This document shows positions 25,319 through 34,049 of a stretch of DNA of 64,000 nt, piece by piece (the first letter of the stretch is position 1; each line of letters opens with the position of its first letter). The notes beneath the pieces were generated by a model that worked only from the letters and a program-made list of their open reading frames with translations, was not told the DNA's origin and searched no databases. Source of the DNA: an uncultured Collinsella sp. GTDB taxonomy: Bacteria > Actinomycetota > Coriobacteriia > Coriobacteriales > Coriobacteriaceae. Location: contig CALFDJ010000001.1 in assembly GCA_937950325.1 (NCBI GenBank), forward strand, positions 13,653 through 77,652, in the 5' to 3' direction. Made by a program: the position numbers and the translations under genes.

Positions 25319-26848
25319 CTAATCCAGTTTGGTACCTGGTACCTGCACGGCTTTCCCGAGCAACGCTTTGAGCTCGTTCAAAATGGAAACGGGCTGACGG
25401 TCGACGCCGTCCAGATGGAGCGTGGTCACGCGAATGGGCGGCTGATATTCAAGCGAGCCGATGAGCACGGGAGAACCCAGGAACCGTTCGATGTCGCTTG
25501 CGATCTCATCGATTGCCTCGGGGCCGAGCTCATCGAAGAGTGCCACGAATGTCGGCCCCGTCGAGCGGAACAGGCGGCCCTTGCCGCGCGAACAATCCAT
25601 GAGGCAGGCGGCGCTTTCGGCGAGCACGCGGTCGCCTGCATCGAATCCAAAGCGGGCATTGACCTCGGCGATATCGTCGACCTTAATGGCAATAAAGCCT
25701 GCCTCGTGCGGCACGCGGCGCATCTCTCCAATAGCGTTGACCAGCGCGTGGACATCGCCCAGGCCCGTTACCGAGTCGGTCGTATCCGCTAGGCTTCGGT
25801 TGACGATAATGCCCACATACATGCTGGGCTCGGTATCGGTGCCGTCCAAGCGGTAGCCCGTGCAGTCGCAAAGCGCGTATTTTCCGGTGGCATCCATTAC
25901 GCGATACTGCATGTAGTGGAAGTGCCACGTGCCGTTTATCACCATGTCGAGCTCGGCGCGTACGTTGTCGCGGTCCTCGGGATGAACGCGGGCGAGCCAC
26001 ATGTCGAGTGAGTTAAAAGGGTGCTGGGAGGGCAGGTCAAAATCGCGCACGGCGTTAACCGACCATTGCGATTCTCCAGTATCGAGGTTAAGGATGAACG
26101 GATAGCGCGTCTCGGAGCTCATGGAGATCGCTTGGAACACCCGGTCGTTGCAGGGAAGCTGATCGACGATTGGGCGTTGCGGCGCGTCATTGTTTTCCGG
26201 TTGCTGTACACGATGCATAAGCTTATAGCGATACATCTTGCGATCGGCATCCATCGTCATCTGGCGACGCGTGTCGCCGGCAAGTGGATCGACGCGCGAG
26301 CAGCCAAAGCTAAAGCTGGCGATCATGGGCGCCTTGCCATCTGAGCTCGCCTCGATCAGCCCGGCACGTACCTGCTCCAAGCGCTGCTCGAGTTCAGTCT
26401 CGTTTGCGGAGAGCGAGATAAGCACAAACTCGTCTCCACCGATACGGAACAGCATCTCATCGTGCTCCATGGTTTCGGAGAGCGTGCGGCAGATGCTCAG
26501 AATATAGCGATTGCCTTCGGCGTGGCCAAACCTATCATTGCAATGCTTGAGATGGTCGATGTCAATATAGGCGCAGGTGAAGGGGTCGCCTTTGCGCCAG
26601 AGTTGCTCGACGTGACGGTCGAGTCCGCTGCGGTTGCCCAAGTTGGTGAGCGGATCGATATAGGCGTTGCGCTCAAGCAGCTGGCGCTCTTGTTGCAGGA
26701 TGGCATGCGTCTTTTGCAGTTGCTCACCAACGGCGCGTAGCTCAGCAGGCAGCGCGGCAACATCGAGTTCGGCGGTCGAGATGCCATTCGCAAGTCGTTG
26801 GAGATAGGCAATAATCAATTGCTCACCCAGGCGATATGACTCGTTCAT
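25319..26848 (-). CDS. GGDEF-PAS-like-degenerate GGDEF protein
   Basis: 509 aa. A helical N-terminus (1-60) leads into a GGDEF domain with an intact RIGGDEF motif (137-141), so it can be a diguanylate cyclase. No RxxD inhibitory site precedes it. Next comes a PAS_3-like segment (about 230-345, with RVHPEDRDNVRAEL and HYMQYRVMDATGKYALCDC). A second GGDEF-type domain follows, in which the signature is replaced by STGPTFVALF, so it is catalytically dead. The same order occurs in the protein encoded upstream. ATG 26848 has AAGGAGG. It is probably cytoplasmic. Confidence 0.85.
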   Translation of the reverse strand: MNESYRLGEQLIIAYLQRLANGISTAELDVAALPAELRAVGEQLQKTHAILQQERQLLERNAYIDPLTNLGNRSGLDRHVEQLWRKGDPFTCAYIDIDHLKHCNDRFGHAEGNRYILSICRTLSETMEHDEMLFRIGGDEFVLISLSANETELEQRLEQVRAGLIEASSDGKAPMIASFSFGCSRVDPLAGDTRRQMTMDADRKMYRYKLMHRVQQPENNDAPQRPIVDQLPCNDRVFQAISMSSETRYPFILNLDTGESQWSVNAVRDFDLPSQHPFNSLDMWLARVHPEDRDNVRAELDMVINGTWHFHYMQYRVMDATGKYALCDCTGYRLDGTDTEPSMYVGIIVNRSLADTTDSVTGLGDVHALVNAIGEMRRVPHEAGFIAIKVDDIAEVNARFGFDAGDRVLAESAACLMDCSRGKGRLFRSTGPTFVALFDELGPEAIDEIASDIERFLGSPVLIGSLEYQPPIRVTTLHLDGVDRQPVSILNELKALLGKAVQVPGTKLD

Positions 26849-26886
26849 GATGGATAACCTCCTTGGGCGGAACAATGGTTTGTATC

Positions 26887-26917
26887 ATATCCCCAATTCG
26901 GTTTGAATTGGGGATAT
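26887..26917. promoter_or_regulatory. Perfect hairpin between the two c-di-GMP genes
   Basis: ATATCCCCAATTC and GAATTGGGGATAT are perfect 13-bp arms around GGTTT. It lies 39 bp upstream of the GGDEF start codon and 59 bp downstream of the EAL protein's stop. It could be an operator, a leader hairpin or a weak terminator. It shares the ATCCCCA core with the palindrome at 44,099. Confidence 0.6.
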
Positions 26918-26975
26918 AAGTCAGCTAATGGAGGCAAATTCCCCCTTCGGCGGTGGCGTTTTGCGCGCGAGCGTA

Positions 26976-29693
26976 TCAGTTGTTATTGCCACCATCGAGC
27001 AATGCCTCAAAATCCTTCGCCGGCATGGGGCGGTAGTAGAGGAAGCCCTGAGCGTAGCGGGCGCCCATTTGTCGTAGCATGTTCGCCTGCTCATTTGTCT
27101 CGACGCCTTCGACCTCGACGGGCAGATGGAGCGACTGCGCCATTTCGAGCATCGATGAAATGATTTGCGTGCTGCGGCCTTGATCGCGGTCGGTGGGTAC
27201 AAAGGCGCGGTCGAGCTTGATGACGTCGACGTTGACGTTCTTGAGCATCGCGAGCGTGGACTGACCAGTGCCAAAATCGTCCATATAGGTCGAGAAGCCG
27301 CGGGTGTGCAGGTCGGCCGTCAGTTTGTCCACGGCCTCGGACTCTCCCGTATAAGCCGTTTCGGTGATCTCGATACGCATGAGCTCGGGCGGTAGGTTGT
27401 ATTGGGCGGCAAGCGCCCCCATATGTTCGGCAACGTCGCAGGCAAGGATATCCACGCGCGACACATTAAGCGAAACCGGAACCACACGAAGTCCTCGATC
27501 GATGCGCTCGCGCAGCCACGAGGCGACACCCTGCCAAATGTACTTGTCGAGCGTCACCACAAAGCCGCTTTCCTCGAGTGCGGGGATAAACGTTGCGGGC
27601 GAAATGAGAGAGCCGTCCTTGTCAATCCAGCGGGTGGGTGCTTCGGCGCCAATAATCTCACCGGTTTCCATATCGACCTGGGGCTGAAGATAGTACGTGA
27701 TGCGACCATTTGACAGCGCGTACTGGAACTCGGTTAGCGTGCGGTGGAACGCAATCTCATGCTCATATTCCTCGGGGCGGAAAATAGCAATGCGCTCCTT
27801 GAAGTCGTTTTTTGCGCGTCGATTGGTAAACATGGCCTTCGCCTGCGCATCGATGGTGATTTCCTCATTGGAGTCGATGGGGTAAACGCCCATGGACGGC
27901 CAAAAACCTACGCCGTCATCATGCCTGGCTACGGCCTCGCGAACGCGGTTGTAGATTTGATGGACGGTGATGTGCTTAAAGGGGATGAGTACACAAAAGT
28001 CATCTTGGCCCCAGTACCCTGCGACGCCCATATCGGCATTCTCGATGTCCTTGAGGACCGTGCCCACATCGGCGAGTACGCGGTCGCCCTCGGCCTGGCC
28101 GTGCCATTCATTAAACAGGCGCATGTGGCCCATGTCGACCGTGGCGATGCACCAGGTGCCGTTGCGCCTCGCCTCGAGAAATGCGTTGGCGCGTCGCATA
28201 AACTCGCTGGGTCGATAGAGGCCCGTGAGCGAGTCGATACGTTCGGCTATGGCGCTTTTGCGCTCTGCCTCGGGTATGGGGAGGCTGTCGTTGGGAACAA
28301 GCCCGCCGGCCGTGCGAAGGCGACGGTCGAGTTCGCCTAAAACGGCGGTCGCTTGATGGGTTAAGTGTTCGTAAAAGGCCGGGACGACAAGACAGACGGG
28401 AGTAATGGTGTCGCCCGCGATTTGCACAGGAGCGAAAACGGCCTCTTTAAGGTGGCGGGTCAGTTGCTCGAATGCCTCGTGGTCCAGGTCGTTGCTGAGC
28501 ACGACGAACTGGACGCTACGTGAACGGTAGACCCTGCTCCTGCCGCGGGTGATCGACAGCATGCGGCCTGCGTATTCGGCGAGCATGTTGTCGACAGCCT
28601 CGGCTCCGTAGAGCTCGTTGAGCTTTGTCGTGCCACGAACGCGCACCGCTATAAGGCCCGTCTCGCAACGGTCGCAACGACAGGCGTCGATGGCATTGAC
28701 CAACATGCGCTGGGTGCCGAGGCCTGTCGCGGCGTCGACGGTTTCGGCAAGTGAGTGGTTGACGAGCTCGCCGACATAGAGCGAGGGGACATTATCGTCG
28801 CCGTCGATGCGAAACCCGCGAGCACGGCAGAGGACGTAGTCGCCGACGGCATTGCGCACACGATACTGCATGACGCGACGGTGCTTGGTGCCGTTATAGA
28901 CCTGGTCGATGTCGTTGATGTAGGCCTCAAGGTCATCGGGATGCACGCGCGTTTTCCAGTAATCGCGACAGTTGTCTATGTGCTCCGAGGGAAGGCCAAG
29001 ATCGCGCAAGGCGCCTTGTGACCAAAGGGTGCGATGTTTGTCCAAGTTCTCGATAAAGAAATAGCGGCCCTCGTTGAGCATCGAAAAGGCGTCGAAAATG
29101 CGATCGCTTATTTCGAAGTCGTCGGCGTGGACTTGCGTGATATTGCGTCGATCAAGGTGCATGGCATGACGTAGCTTGTAGTCGTACATGCGATGGTCGG
29201 CATCGAGCGTCATGCGATTGGGGGCTTCGCCCAGGGCGGGGTCGGCATGCGACACTCCATAGTTAAACGAGTGAGGCATCTCGGAATCGTTGTTTTTGAG
29301 CAGGACCGTTCGGCAGTGTTCCAGACGTTCGGCGAGGTCGTCCTCGGTCGCAATCGTAGATAGGATGGCAAACTCGTCGCCGCCTATGCGAAACGCCGCT
29401 TCGTCCACTTTCATATACAGCTTGAGATAAAGGCTTACCTGCAAAATATAGCGGTTACCCTCGTCATGGCCAAAGACGTCGTTGCAGTGCTTGAGATTGT
29501 CGATATCGATGTACGCCATGGTAACGGGGGTGTCCTGCTCCCAGAGCTCCTCGAGGGAACGGGCAAAGCCGCCGCGGTTGCCAAGTCCGGTAAGCTGGTC
29601 GGTAAAGGCGGTCCTAATCAGATCATCCTGACGATCGAGAAGCTCGCGAACGGTCTTTTCGAGCGTTTCGGTGTAATTGCTGACAGTATCCAT
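26976..29693 (-). CDS. Multidomain GGDEF/EAL cyclic-di-GMP enzyme
   Basis: 905 aa. In order: GGDEF 1 with intact RIGGDEF (104-108), a PAS_3-like segment (about 200-320), a dead GGDEF (RSVQF at the signature), a third GGDEF with GQDDF, and an EAL domain (about 650-900). The EAL motif itself reads EAP (E684). The other catalytic elements remain: NVSR, EITETAY, DDFGTG, IKLDRAF, EGVET and QGF. It may both make and degrade c-di-GMP. There is no transmembrane segment. Its first 500 residues parallel the 509-aa protein downstream, so one probably arose by duplication plus domain gain. Confidence 0.88.
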   Translation of the reverse strand: MDTVSNYTETLEKTVRELLDRQDDLIRTAFTDQLTGLGNRGGFARSLEELWEQDTPVTMAYIDIDNLKHCNDVFGHDEGNRYILQVSLYLKLYMKVDEAAFRIGGDEFAILSTIATEDDLAERLEHCRTVLLKNNDSEMPHSFNYGVSHADPALGEAPNRMTLDADHRMYDYKLRHAMHLDRRNITQVHADDFEISDRIFDAFSMLNEGRYFFIENLDKHRTLWSQGALRDLGLPSEHIDNCRDYWKTRVHPDDLEAYINDIDQVYNGTKHRRVMQYRVRNAVGDYVLCRARGFRIDGDDNVPSLYVGELVNHSLAETVDAATGLGTQRMLVNAIDACRCDRCETGLIAVRVRGTTKLNELYGAEAVDNMLAEYAGRMLSITRGRSRVYRSRSVQFVVLSNDLDHEAFEQLTRHLKEAVFAPVQIAGDTITPVCLVVPAFYEHLTHQATAVLGELDRRLRTAGGLVPNDSLPIPEAERKSAIAERIDSLTGLYRPSEFMRRANAFLEARRNGTWCIATVDMGHMRLFNEWHGQAEGDRVLADVGTVLKDIENADMGVAGYWGQDDFCVLIPFKHITVHQIYNRVREAVARHDDGVGFWPSMGVYPIDSNEEITIDAQAKAMFTNRRAKNDFKERIAIFRPEEYEHEIAFHRTLTEFQYALSNGRITYYLQPQVDMETGEIIGAEAPTRWIDKDGSLISPATFIPALEESGFVVTLDKYIWQGVASWLRERIDRGLRVVPVSLNVSRVDILACDVAEHMGALAAQYNLPPELMRIEITETAYTGESEAVDKLTADLHTRGFSTYMDDFGTGQSTLAMLKNVNVDVIKLDRAFVPTDRDQGRSTQIISSMLEMAQSLHLPVEVEGVETNEQANMLRQMGARYAQGFLYYRPMPAKDFEALLDGGNNN

Positions 29694-30016
29694 GTCGAAA
29701 GCGGCTTTCTGAGGTCGGGCGCATTGCGTCGGGCGAGCTCGTTGTGCACACGCGTTGTTGTTCGGCGCTTTGCGTGTATCCAGGCCCCCGCCTCGCTGCG
29801 TTGTTGGGTTAATTTACCGGCTAATGTTCGCTGTTGATAACTGCTGAGTAGTATAAACAACAGTGCAGAATTATATATGGGTGCACATGCTGTGGGCGGC
29901 TATTATTCGACAAACGGTAGCGCGACGATGCGATGTCCGATAAAAATGCGACTGAGACGCTATATGTTGACGGGTATACTTGTCCCGGTTTTAAACGCAG
30001 GAACGGAGATGGTCGC
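29694..30016. promoter_or_regulatory. Divergent promoter region
   Basis: 323 bp between the EAL gene and the patatin gene with no supportable gene. A minus-strand TATACT (29850-29855) could serve the EAL gene, with a leader of about 155 nt. A plus-strand TATACT at about 29,974 lies 43 bp before the patatin start. An upstream in-frame ATG at 29,933 would lengthen the patatin by 28 residues but lacks a ribosome site. Confidence 0.35.
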
Positions 30017-30886
30017 ATGGCACAGCCGGATACGACGCGCACGGTGGGGCTTGCGCTCGAGGGAGGCGGCTACCGCGGTATGTATACGGCGGGCGTGCTC
30101 GACGTTTGGATGGAGCACGGTTTGACCTGTGACCATATGGTGGGTGTCTCGGCAGGCGCGGCGTTTGGCTACAACTTTAAATCGCGTCAGATCGGCCGTG
30201 CCATTCGCTACAACAAGGCCTATTGTGCCGATAAACGCTATGCGGGTGTAGCAAGCTGGCTGCGGACCGGCGATATGTTCAATGCCGATTTTGCCTATCA
30301 CGAGGTGCCCATCGAGCGCGATCCCATTGACTTGGAGGCGTATCGCGCCTGCCCCATGCGGTTTACGTGCGTGTGTACCGATATCGAGACGGGCAAGGCC
30401 GTCTACCATGACCTGCCCTATGGCGACGAGAGGGATATCGAGTGGATCCGGGCATCGTCGGCGATTCCTGTGGCGACGCGTCCTGTCGCCATTGAGGGCC
30501 GTAAGTACCTGGATGGCGGCGTGGCTGATTCTATTCCCAGCGCATGGCTGTTTGCGCAGGGGTATGACCGCAATATCGTGGTGCTCACGCAGCCGGCGGG
30601 CTTTGTGAAGCAGCCCAACAGCGTGATGCCCATGCTGCGGCGCGTGTTCCGTCACTACCCGGAGTTTGTCGCAGCGCTTGAGCATCGGCATGAGGTCTAC
30701 AATGCCACGCTCGATGACCTGGCACGTCGCGAGGCTGCCGGCGAAATCTTTGTGGTGCGGCCGAGCGAATCGGTGAAAGTGCCGTCGCTGTGCCGCGAGC
30801 CCGATGAGCTCGAGCGCATCTATCAGATTGGTCGTCGCGATGCTGAGGCGACCTTGCCGGCACTGGAGACATATCTGGCAGGGTAG
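30017..30886 (+). CDS. Patatin-like phospholipase (YjjU type)
   Basis: 289 aa from ATG 30017 (GGAG upstream). Oxyanion loop GGGYRG, nucleophile elbow GVSAG, and catalytic Asp in DGGVADSIP form the Ser-Asp dyad of patatins. The downstream LTQPAGF and C-terminal DUF6363-like region match YjjU-type bacterial proteins. Probably a cytosolic lipid acyl hydrolase; the lipid is unknown. It stands alone between the c-di-GMP genes and the thiamine operon and ends at a strong hairpin. Confidence 0.88.
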   Translation: MAQPDTTRTVGLALEGGGYRGMYTAGVLDVWMEHGLTCDHMVGVSAGAAFGYNFKSRQIGRAIRYNKAYCADKRYAGVASWLRTGDMFNADFAYHEVPIERDPIDLEAYRACPMRFTCVCTDIETGKAVYHDLPYGDERDIEWIRASSAIPVATRPVAIEGRKYLDGGVADSIPSAWLFAQGYDRNIVVLTQPAGFVKQPNSVMPMLRRVFRHYPEFVAALEHRHEVYNATLDDLARREAAGEIFVVRPSESVKVPSLCREPDELERIYQIGRRDAEATLPALETYLAG

Positions 30887-30908
30887 AGGCCGCTGCCGCC
30901 ATCTCGGC

Positions 30909-30954
30909 GGAAAGCGCATCCCGGAATGGAGGTCCAAACTGGGATGCGCTTTCC
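30909..30954. terminator. Hairpin between convergent patatin and thiE genes
   Basis: GGAAAGCGCATCCC and GGGATGCGCTTTCC are perfect 14-bp arms with an 18-nt loop. Confidence 0.8.
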
Positions 30955-30998
30955 ATTGCTGAAGATATGAGGTCGCGAATCAGTTGCTCGGCCTGAGC

Positions 30999-31694
30999 CT
31001 ATGCCTGCTGCCAGGTGTCGACGAGTTCCTTGGCCGCGGCGTGGGGGTCATCGGCGCTGCAGACAGCGCTCACCACAAAGAAGCCGTCGACGCCGGTGGC
31101 CTTGAGCTGCGGCAGGTCGGCCGTCTTGACGCCGCCGCCCACCACGATGGGCACGGGGCTTGCCGCGTGGAGTGCGTCCAGGTCCTCAAAGCTCTTGGTG
31201 ATGATAGAGCCGTCGGCCGCGCGTCCGCAGTCGCGCTTGGTCTCGGTCTCGTGGAGCGGGCCGATGCCCAGGTAGTCGACCAGACTCATGTCGGCGGTCT
31301 TGACGTACTCGAGCATCTCCTCGCAACGGGCCGAAAGGCCCACAATGGCATCGGGGCCCAGCAGCTTGCGGCAGACCTCGACGGGAATGTCGCTCTGGCC
31401 TACGTGCACGCCGTCGACGGCAATGCCCTGCTCGCGCGCGGCGAGTACACAGTCCAGACGGTCGTCGATTAACAGGGCGACCTGACCGGTCTTGCCAGCC
31501 TGTGCGATTGCCTGCGCGGCGTCGCCGGTCAGTGCAATGATCTCGCGGGCGCTTGCCACCTTGGAGCGCACCTGGATACAGGTAAAGCCTGCGTCGAGCG
31601 CCTGGGCCACCACATCGCCCACGGGGCGCCCGAGGGTGTTTTCGGGGCCGAGTACCAGATAGGCCGAGATATCAAGGTTGTCGCGGATGCTCAT
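30999..31694 (-). CDS. thiE: Thiamine-phosphate synthase
   Basis: 231 aa TIM barrel that joins HMP-pyrophosphate and thiazole phosphate to make thiamine phosphate. Diagnostic stretches: IQVRSK (pyrophosphate site), LIDDRLDCVLA, VDGVHVGQSDIP, GLSARC, DYLGIGPLHETETK and PIVVGGGVK. ATG 31694 overlaps the stop of the preceding gene as ATGA and has GGAGG upstream; the longer open frame is not coding. It is last gene in the riboswitch-controlled thiM operon. thiD is not in this window. Confidence 0.95.
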   Translation of the reverse strand: MSIRDNLDISAYLVLGPENTLGRPVGDVVAQALDAGFTCIQVRSKVASAREIIALTGDAAQAIAQAGKTGQVALLIDDRLDCVLAAREQGIAVDGVHVGQSDIPVEVCRKLLGPDAIVGLSARCEEMLEYVKTADMSLVDYLGIGPLHETETKRDCGRAADGSIITKSFEDLDALHAASPVPIVVGGGVKTADLPQLKATGVDGFFVVSAVCSADDPHAAAKELVDTWQQA

Positions 31695-32032
31695 CGTGCT
31701 TCCTCCTGCTTCTTGATCTGTGCTTCCATGCGCTCGAGCTTGCCGGTCATGGTGTCGGTAAATCCGGGCCGAATATCGGCTTTGAGCACGACTTCGGTGC
31801 GGATTCCCTTGCTCGCCAACACAAAGGTTGCGTCGCGCACGACCTGCATGACCTCGTCCCAGTCGCCCTCGATCTCGGTGAACATCGAGGTGGTGCGGTT
31901 GGGAAGGCCGCTCTCGCGTATGACGCGCACGACCTCGGCGACCTCGGCGGACAGCTCGTCGCCGGTGCCGCACGGGGCGATGGCCACGGCGATGAGCGTG
32001 TTCATTCCGGCATTGGTTGCGGGCTCGGACAT
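31691..32032 (-). CDS. Thiamine-binding protein, MTH1187/YkoF-like
   Basis: 113 aa. The MTH1187 (DUF77) ferredoxin-like fold is recognisable from IAVAIAPCGTGDELSAEVAE, then GLPNRTTSMFTEIEGDWDE, the ligand-site stretch conserved in thiamine-binding members. Such proteins bind thiamine or its HMP moiety and often sit with salvage genes. Placement between thiM and thiE with 3-bp and 4-bp junctions supports that. ATG 32032 follows GAGGAGG. Confidence 0.85.
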   Translation of the reverse strand: MSEPATNAGMNTLIAVAIAPCGTGDELSAEVAEVVRVIRESGLPNRTTSMFTEIEGDWDEVMQVVRDATFVLASKGIRTEVVLKADIRPGFTDTMTGKLERMEAQIKKQEEAR

Positions 32033-32035
32033 GGC

Positions 32036-32875
32036 TTACGCCTCCTCGAGCTCGAGCTGGTTGTTGGCGATGTCCTGGGCGCTCGCGCGGTAGAGCTCGT
32101 CGATAAAGGCGACCTTAAAGCTTGCCGGGGCGTCGGCGACAGCGGCGGCACGCGTGCCGGCAACGTTGTAGACCGCGGTGCCGCAGATGGCTGCCGTAAA
32201 CGGGTCGGCGGCGCAGGCATACACGGCCAGCACGCCGCCCTGCGAGCAGCCGCAACCGGTGATCTTGGACATGAGCGGGCTGCCGCCGTGGGACTTGGCC
32301 ACGGTTGTGCCGTCGGTAATCAGGTCGACTTCGCCCGAGACCACAACGGCGCCGCCGGTGTAGCGGGCGAGCGCCACGGCGGCATCGCGGGCAGCGTCTA
32401 CCGTGTCGGTGGTATCGACACCGCGCACGCGGCTCAGATCGGCCGCCTCGCCCTCAAGACCCCACAGGCCGGCGAGCGCGATGATCTCGGAGGCGTTGCC
32501 GCGCACGATGGCGGGCTTGTACTGCTTGAGTTCGTTCACCAACTGGGTGCGCAGGCTACCGATGCCCAGGCCCACCGGATCGAGCACCCAGGGCTTTCCG
32601 GCGTCGTGTGCCGCCTTGGCCGCGCGGGGAATTGTCTGCTCGTAGATGGGGAAGAGCGTACCCATATTGAGATAGATGGCGCCGCCGCCGGCAACGAGTG
32701 CCTCGCCCTCGTCGGGCAGATAGACCATGGCGGCCGATCCGCCCACGGCGAGCTGTGCGTTGGCGACAAAGTCAATCGTCACCGTGTTGGTGATGGAGCC
32801 GGCCATCGGATTGGTGGCGTGAATCTCCTCCACGGCCTTGATCACATGTTGCTTAAGCTGTTCCGAATCAATCAC
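32036..32875 (-). CDS. thiM: Hydroxyethylthiazole kinase
   Basis: 279 aa ribokinase-fold enzyme that phosphorylates the thiazole alcohol for thiamine salvage. Motifs: NPMAGSITNTVTIDFVANAQ, WVLDPVGLG, RGNASEIIALAG and the anion hole/catalytic Cys region SKITGCGC. Start assigned to GTG 32875, because AAGGAGG lies 8 bp upstream and the frame further up runs into the riboswitch. First gene of the salvage operon. Confidence 0.93.
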   Translation of the reverse strand: MIDSEQLKQHVIKAVEEIHATNPMAGSITNTVTIDFVANAQLAVGGSAAMVYLPDEGEALVAGGGAIYLNMGTLFPIYEQTIPRAAKAAHDAGKPWVLDPVGLGIGSLRTQLVNELKQYKPAIVRGNASEIIALAGLWGLEGEAADLSRVRGVDTTDTVDAARDAAVALARYTGGAVVVSGEVDLITDGTTVAKSHGGSPLMSKITGCGCSQGGVLAVYACAADPFTAAICGTAVYNVAGTRAAAVADAPASFKVAFIDELYRASAQDIANNQLELEEA

Positions 32876-32895
32876 TGCACATGCCTCCTTGGCAT

Positions 32896-32928
32896 AGAAA
32901 AGGGGCGCTGTGCATAGACAGCGCCCCT
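32896..32928 (-). terminator. Riboswitch expression-platform terminator
   Basis: On the minus strand GGGGCGCTGT and ACAGCGCCCC pair (10 bp), followed by TTTTC. It lies between the TPP aptamer and the thiM start, so ligand binding would favour termination. Confidence 0.88.
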
Positions 32929-32940
32929 GTAAAGGCGGCA

Positions 32941-33030
32941 TGCTCCCTACGCCAGCATTAACTGACAGGTTCAAAGGATTGGGCCCCATGCCCTCTCAGC
33001 CTTGTGGTTTGCACCGCCGGCACTCCCGCA
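32941..33030 (-). ncRNA. TPP riboswitch (thi box)
   Basis: Read on the minus strand, the conserved aptamer elements occur in order: GCGGGAGTGC, then AAGGCTGAGAGGG, TTTGAACCTG and the closing strand ATGCTGGCGTAGGGA. This is the classical THI-element. It precedes an intrinsic terminator and the thiM, thiamine-binding protein, thiE operon, giving off-switch control by thiamine pyrophosphate. Confidence 0.96.
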
Positions 33031-33059
33031 TCGAATCTGTTGTTCCCTATACTAGCGCA

Positions 33060-33093
33060 CCTGCCAAAAAGGGACAGGTTTATTTTGGCAGGT
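33060..33093. repeat. CCTGCCAAAA-type palindromic element, copy 2
   Basis: CCTGCCAAAA (33060-33069) and TTTTGGCAGG (33083-33092) are perfect 10-bp arms around AGGGACAGGTTTA. Same family as 12,518. Its inner GGGACAGG also recalls the TGTGACAAAGGGACAG family. Confidence 0.85.
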
Positions 33094-33130
33094 CGTTACA
33101 ATAGGTAGGACCGATACGAATGGGGGCCTT

Positions 33131-34039
33131 ATGATTAAACTTGTGCTGACCGATATGGACGATACGCTGATTCCAGCCGGGCATGACGGCGCCAGCGACT
33201 ACGCCATTGAGGGTATTCATGCCATGCAGGCGGCGGGTCTGCACTTTGGGCCGGTTTCGGGTCGTCAGCCGTCCGCGATGGGCTGGATGTTCAAAAACCG
33301 TTCCGAGTGTTTTTCGACCGGTGCGTTCTGTAACGGCCAGGTGATGTTTGTCGACGGCGAAGTAGTCGCTTCGCGCGCAATCGACAACGATGCTCTGATG
33401 CGTTTGGCTGACTATCTGGAGCAAGAGACCGACGATACATTTCTAAAAGTCTACAGCCTGGGCGATGACTTTTGGGGCAACGATGCCTATTGCGTGACGA
33501 GCAATCCCGAGCGTGTGCGTCGCGCTATGGAGTCGGGCGGCAATGCGTGGCTCAAAGGCGAAGAGGCCCCGTGTCGTCCCGTCGTCGATGGCGCGCCGGT
33601 GTTTAAGGCGAATATCTGGAGTGCCCGTTCGCGTGAGGAGCTCGCGGAGCTACGCGAGCGCGTTGCCGTTGAGGTGCCGGAACTCTCGCTTGTGTTTCCC
33701 AACAACCGAGTGCGCCTGTTCGACATCCTTCCGGATGGTTGGGACAAGGGCTGCGCTGCGCTGGAGCTGGCGCGCGCCTTGAGCCTGACGCCCGACGAGG
33801 TGGCCGTATTTGGCGATTCCGATAACGATCTGCCCATGATCGATGCCGTTCCCAACTCCGTTGCAGTCGCCAATGCCAACGAGGCCGTCACGGCTGCCGC
33901 GCGCTGGCATATCGGCGCCGCGGTGGATGATGCGGTCGCCGGAGTCCTGCATCAGATTGCCGCCTGCGCCGCGACGGGGGAGATGCCGCCGTTTATGCGC
34001 CTGCCGGGTACTGCCGACGCGAATCTCACTAACAGCTAA
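33131..34039 (+). CDS. Cof-type HAD hydrolase
   Basis: 302 aa, HAD superfamily IIB. Nucleophile motif VLTDMDDTL, and the Mg-binding motif GDSDNDLPMI near residue 235. The cap domain lies between. Usually a phosphosugar or flavin phosphatase; the substrate is unknown. It is followed 10 bp later by a LysR gene on the same strand, so likely an operon. The C-terminal 30 residues (PPFMRLPGT region) extend past the usual core. Confidence 0.9.
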   Translation: MIKLVLTDMDDTLIPAGHDGASDYAIEGIHAMQAAGLHFGPVSGRQPSAMGWMFKNRSECFSTGAFCNGQVMFVDGEVVASRAIDNDALMRLADYLEQETDDTFLKVYSLGDDFWGNDAYCVTSNPERVRRAMESGGNAWLKGEEAPCRPVVDGAPVFKANIWSARSREELAELRERVAVEVPELSLVFPNNRVRLFDILPDGWDKGCAALELARALSLTPDEVAVFGDSDNDLPMIDAVPNSVAVANANEAVTAAARWHIGAAVDDAVAGVLHQIAACAATGEMPPFMRLPGTADANLTNS

Positions 34040-34049
34040 GGAGACAGCC

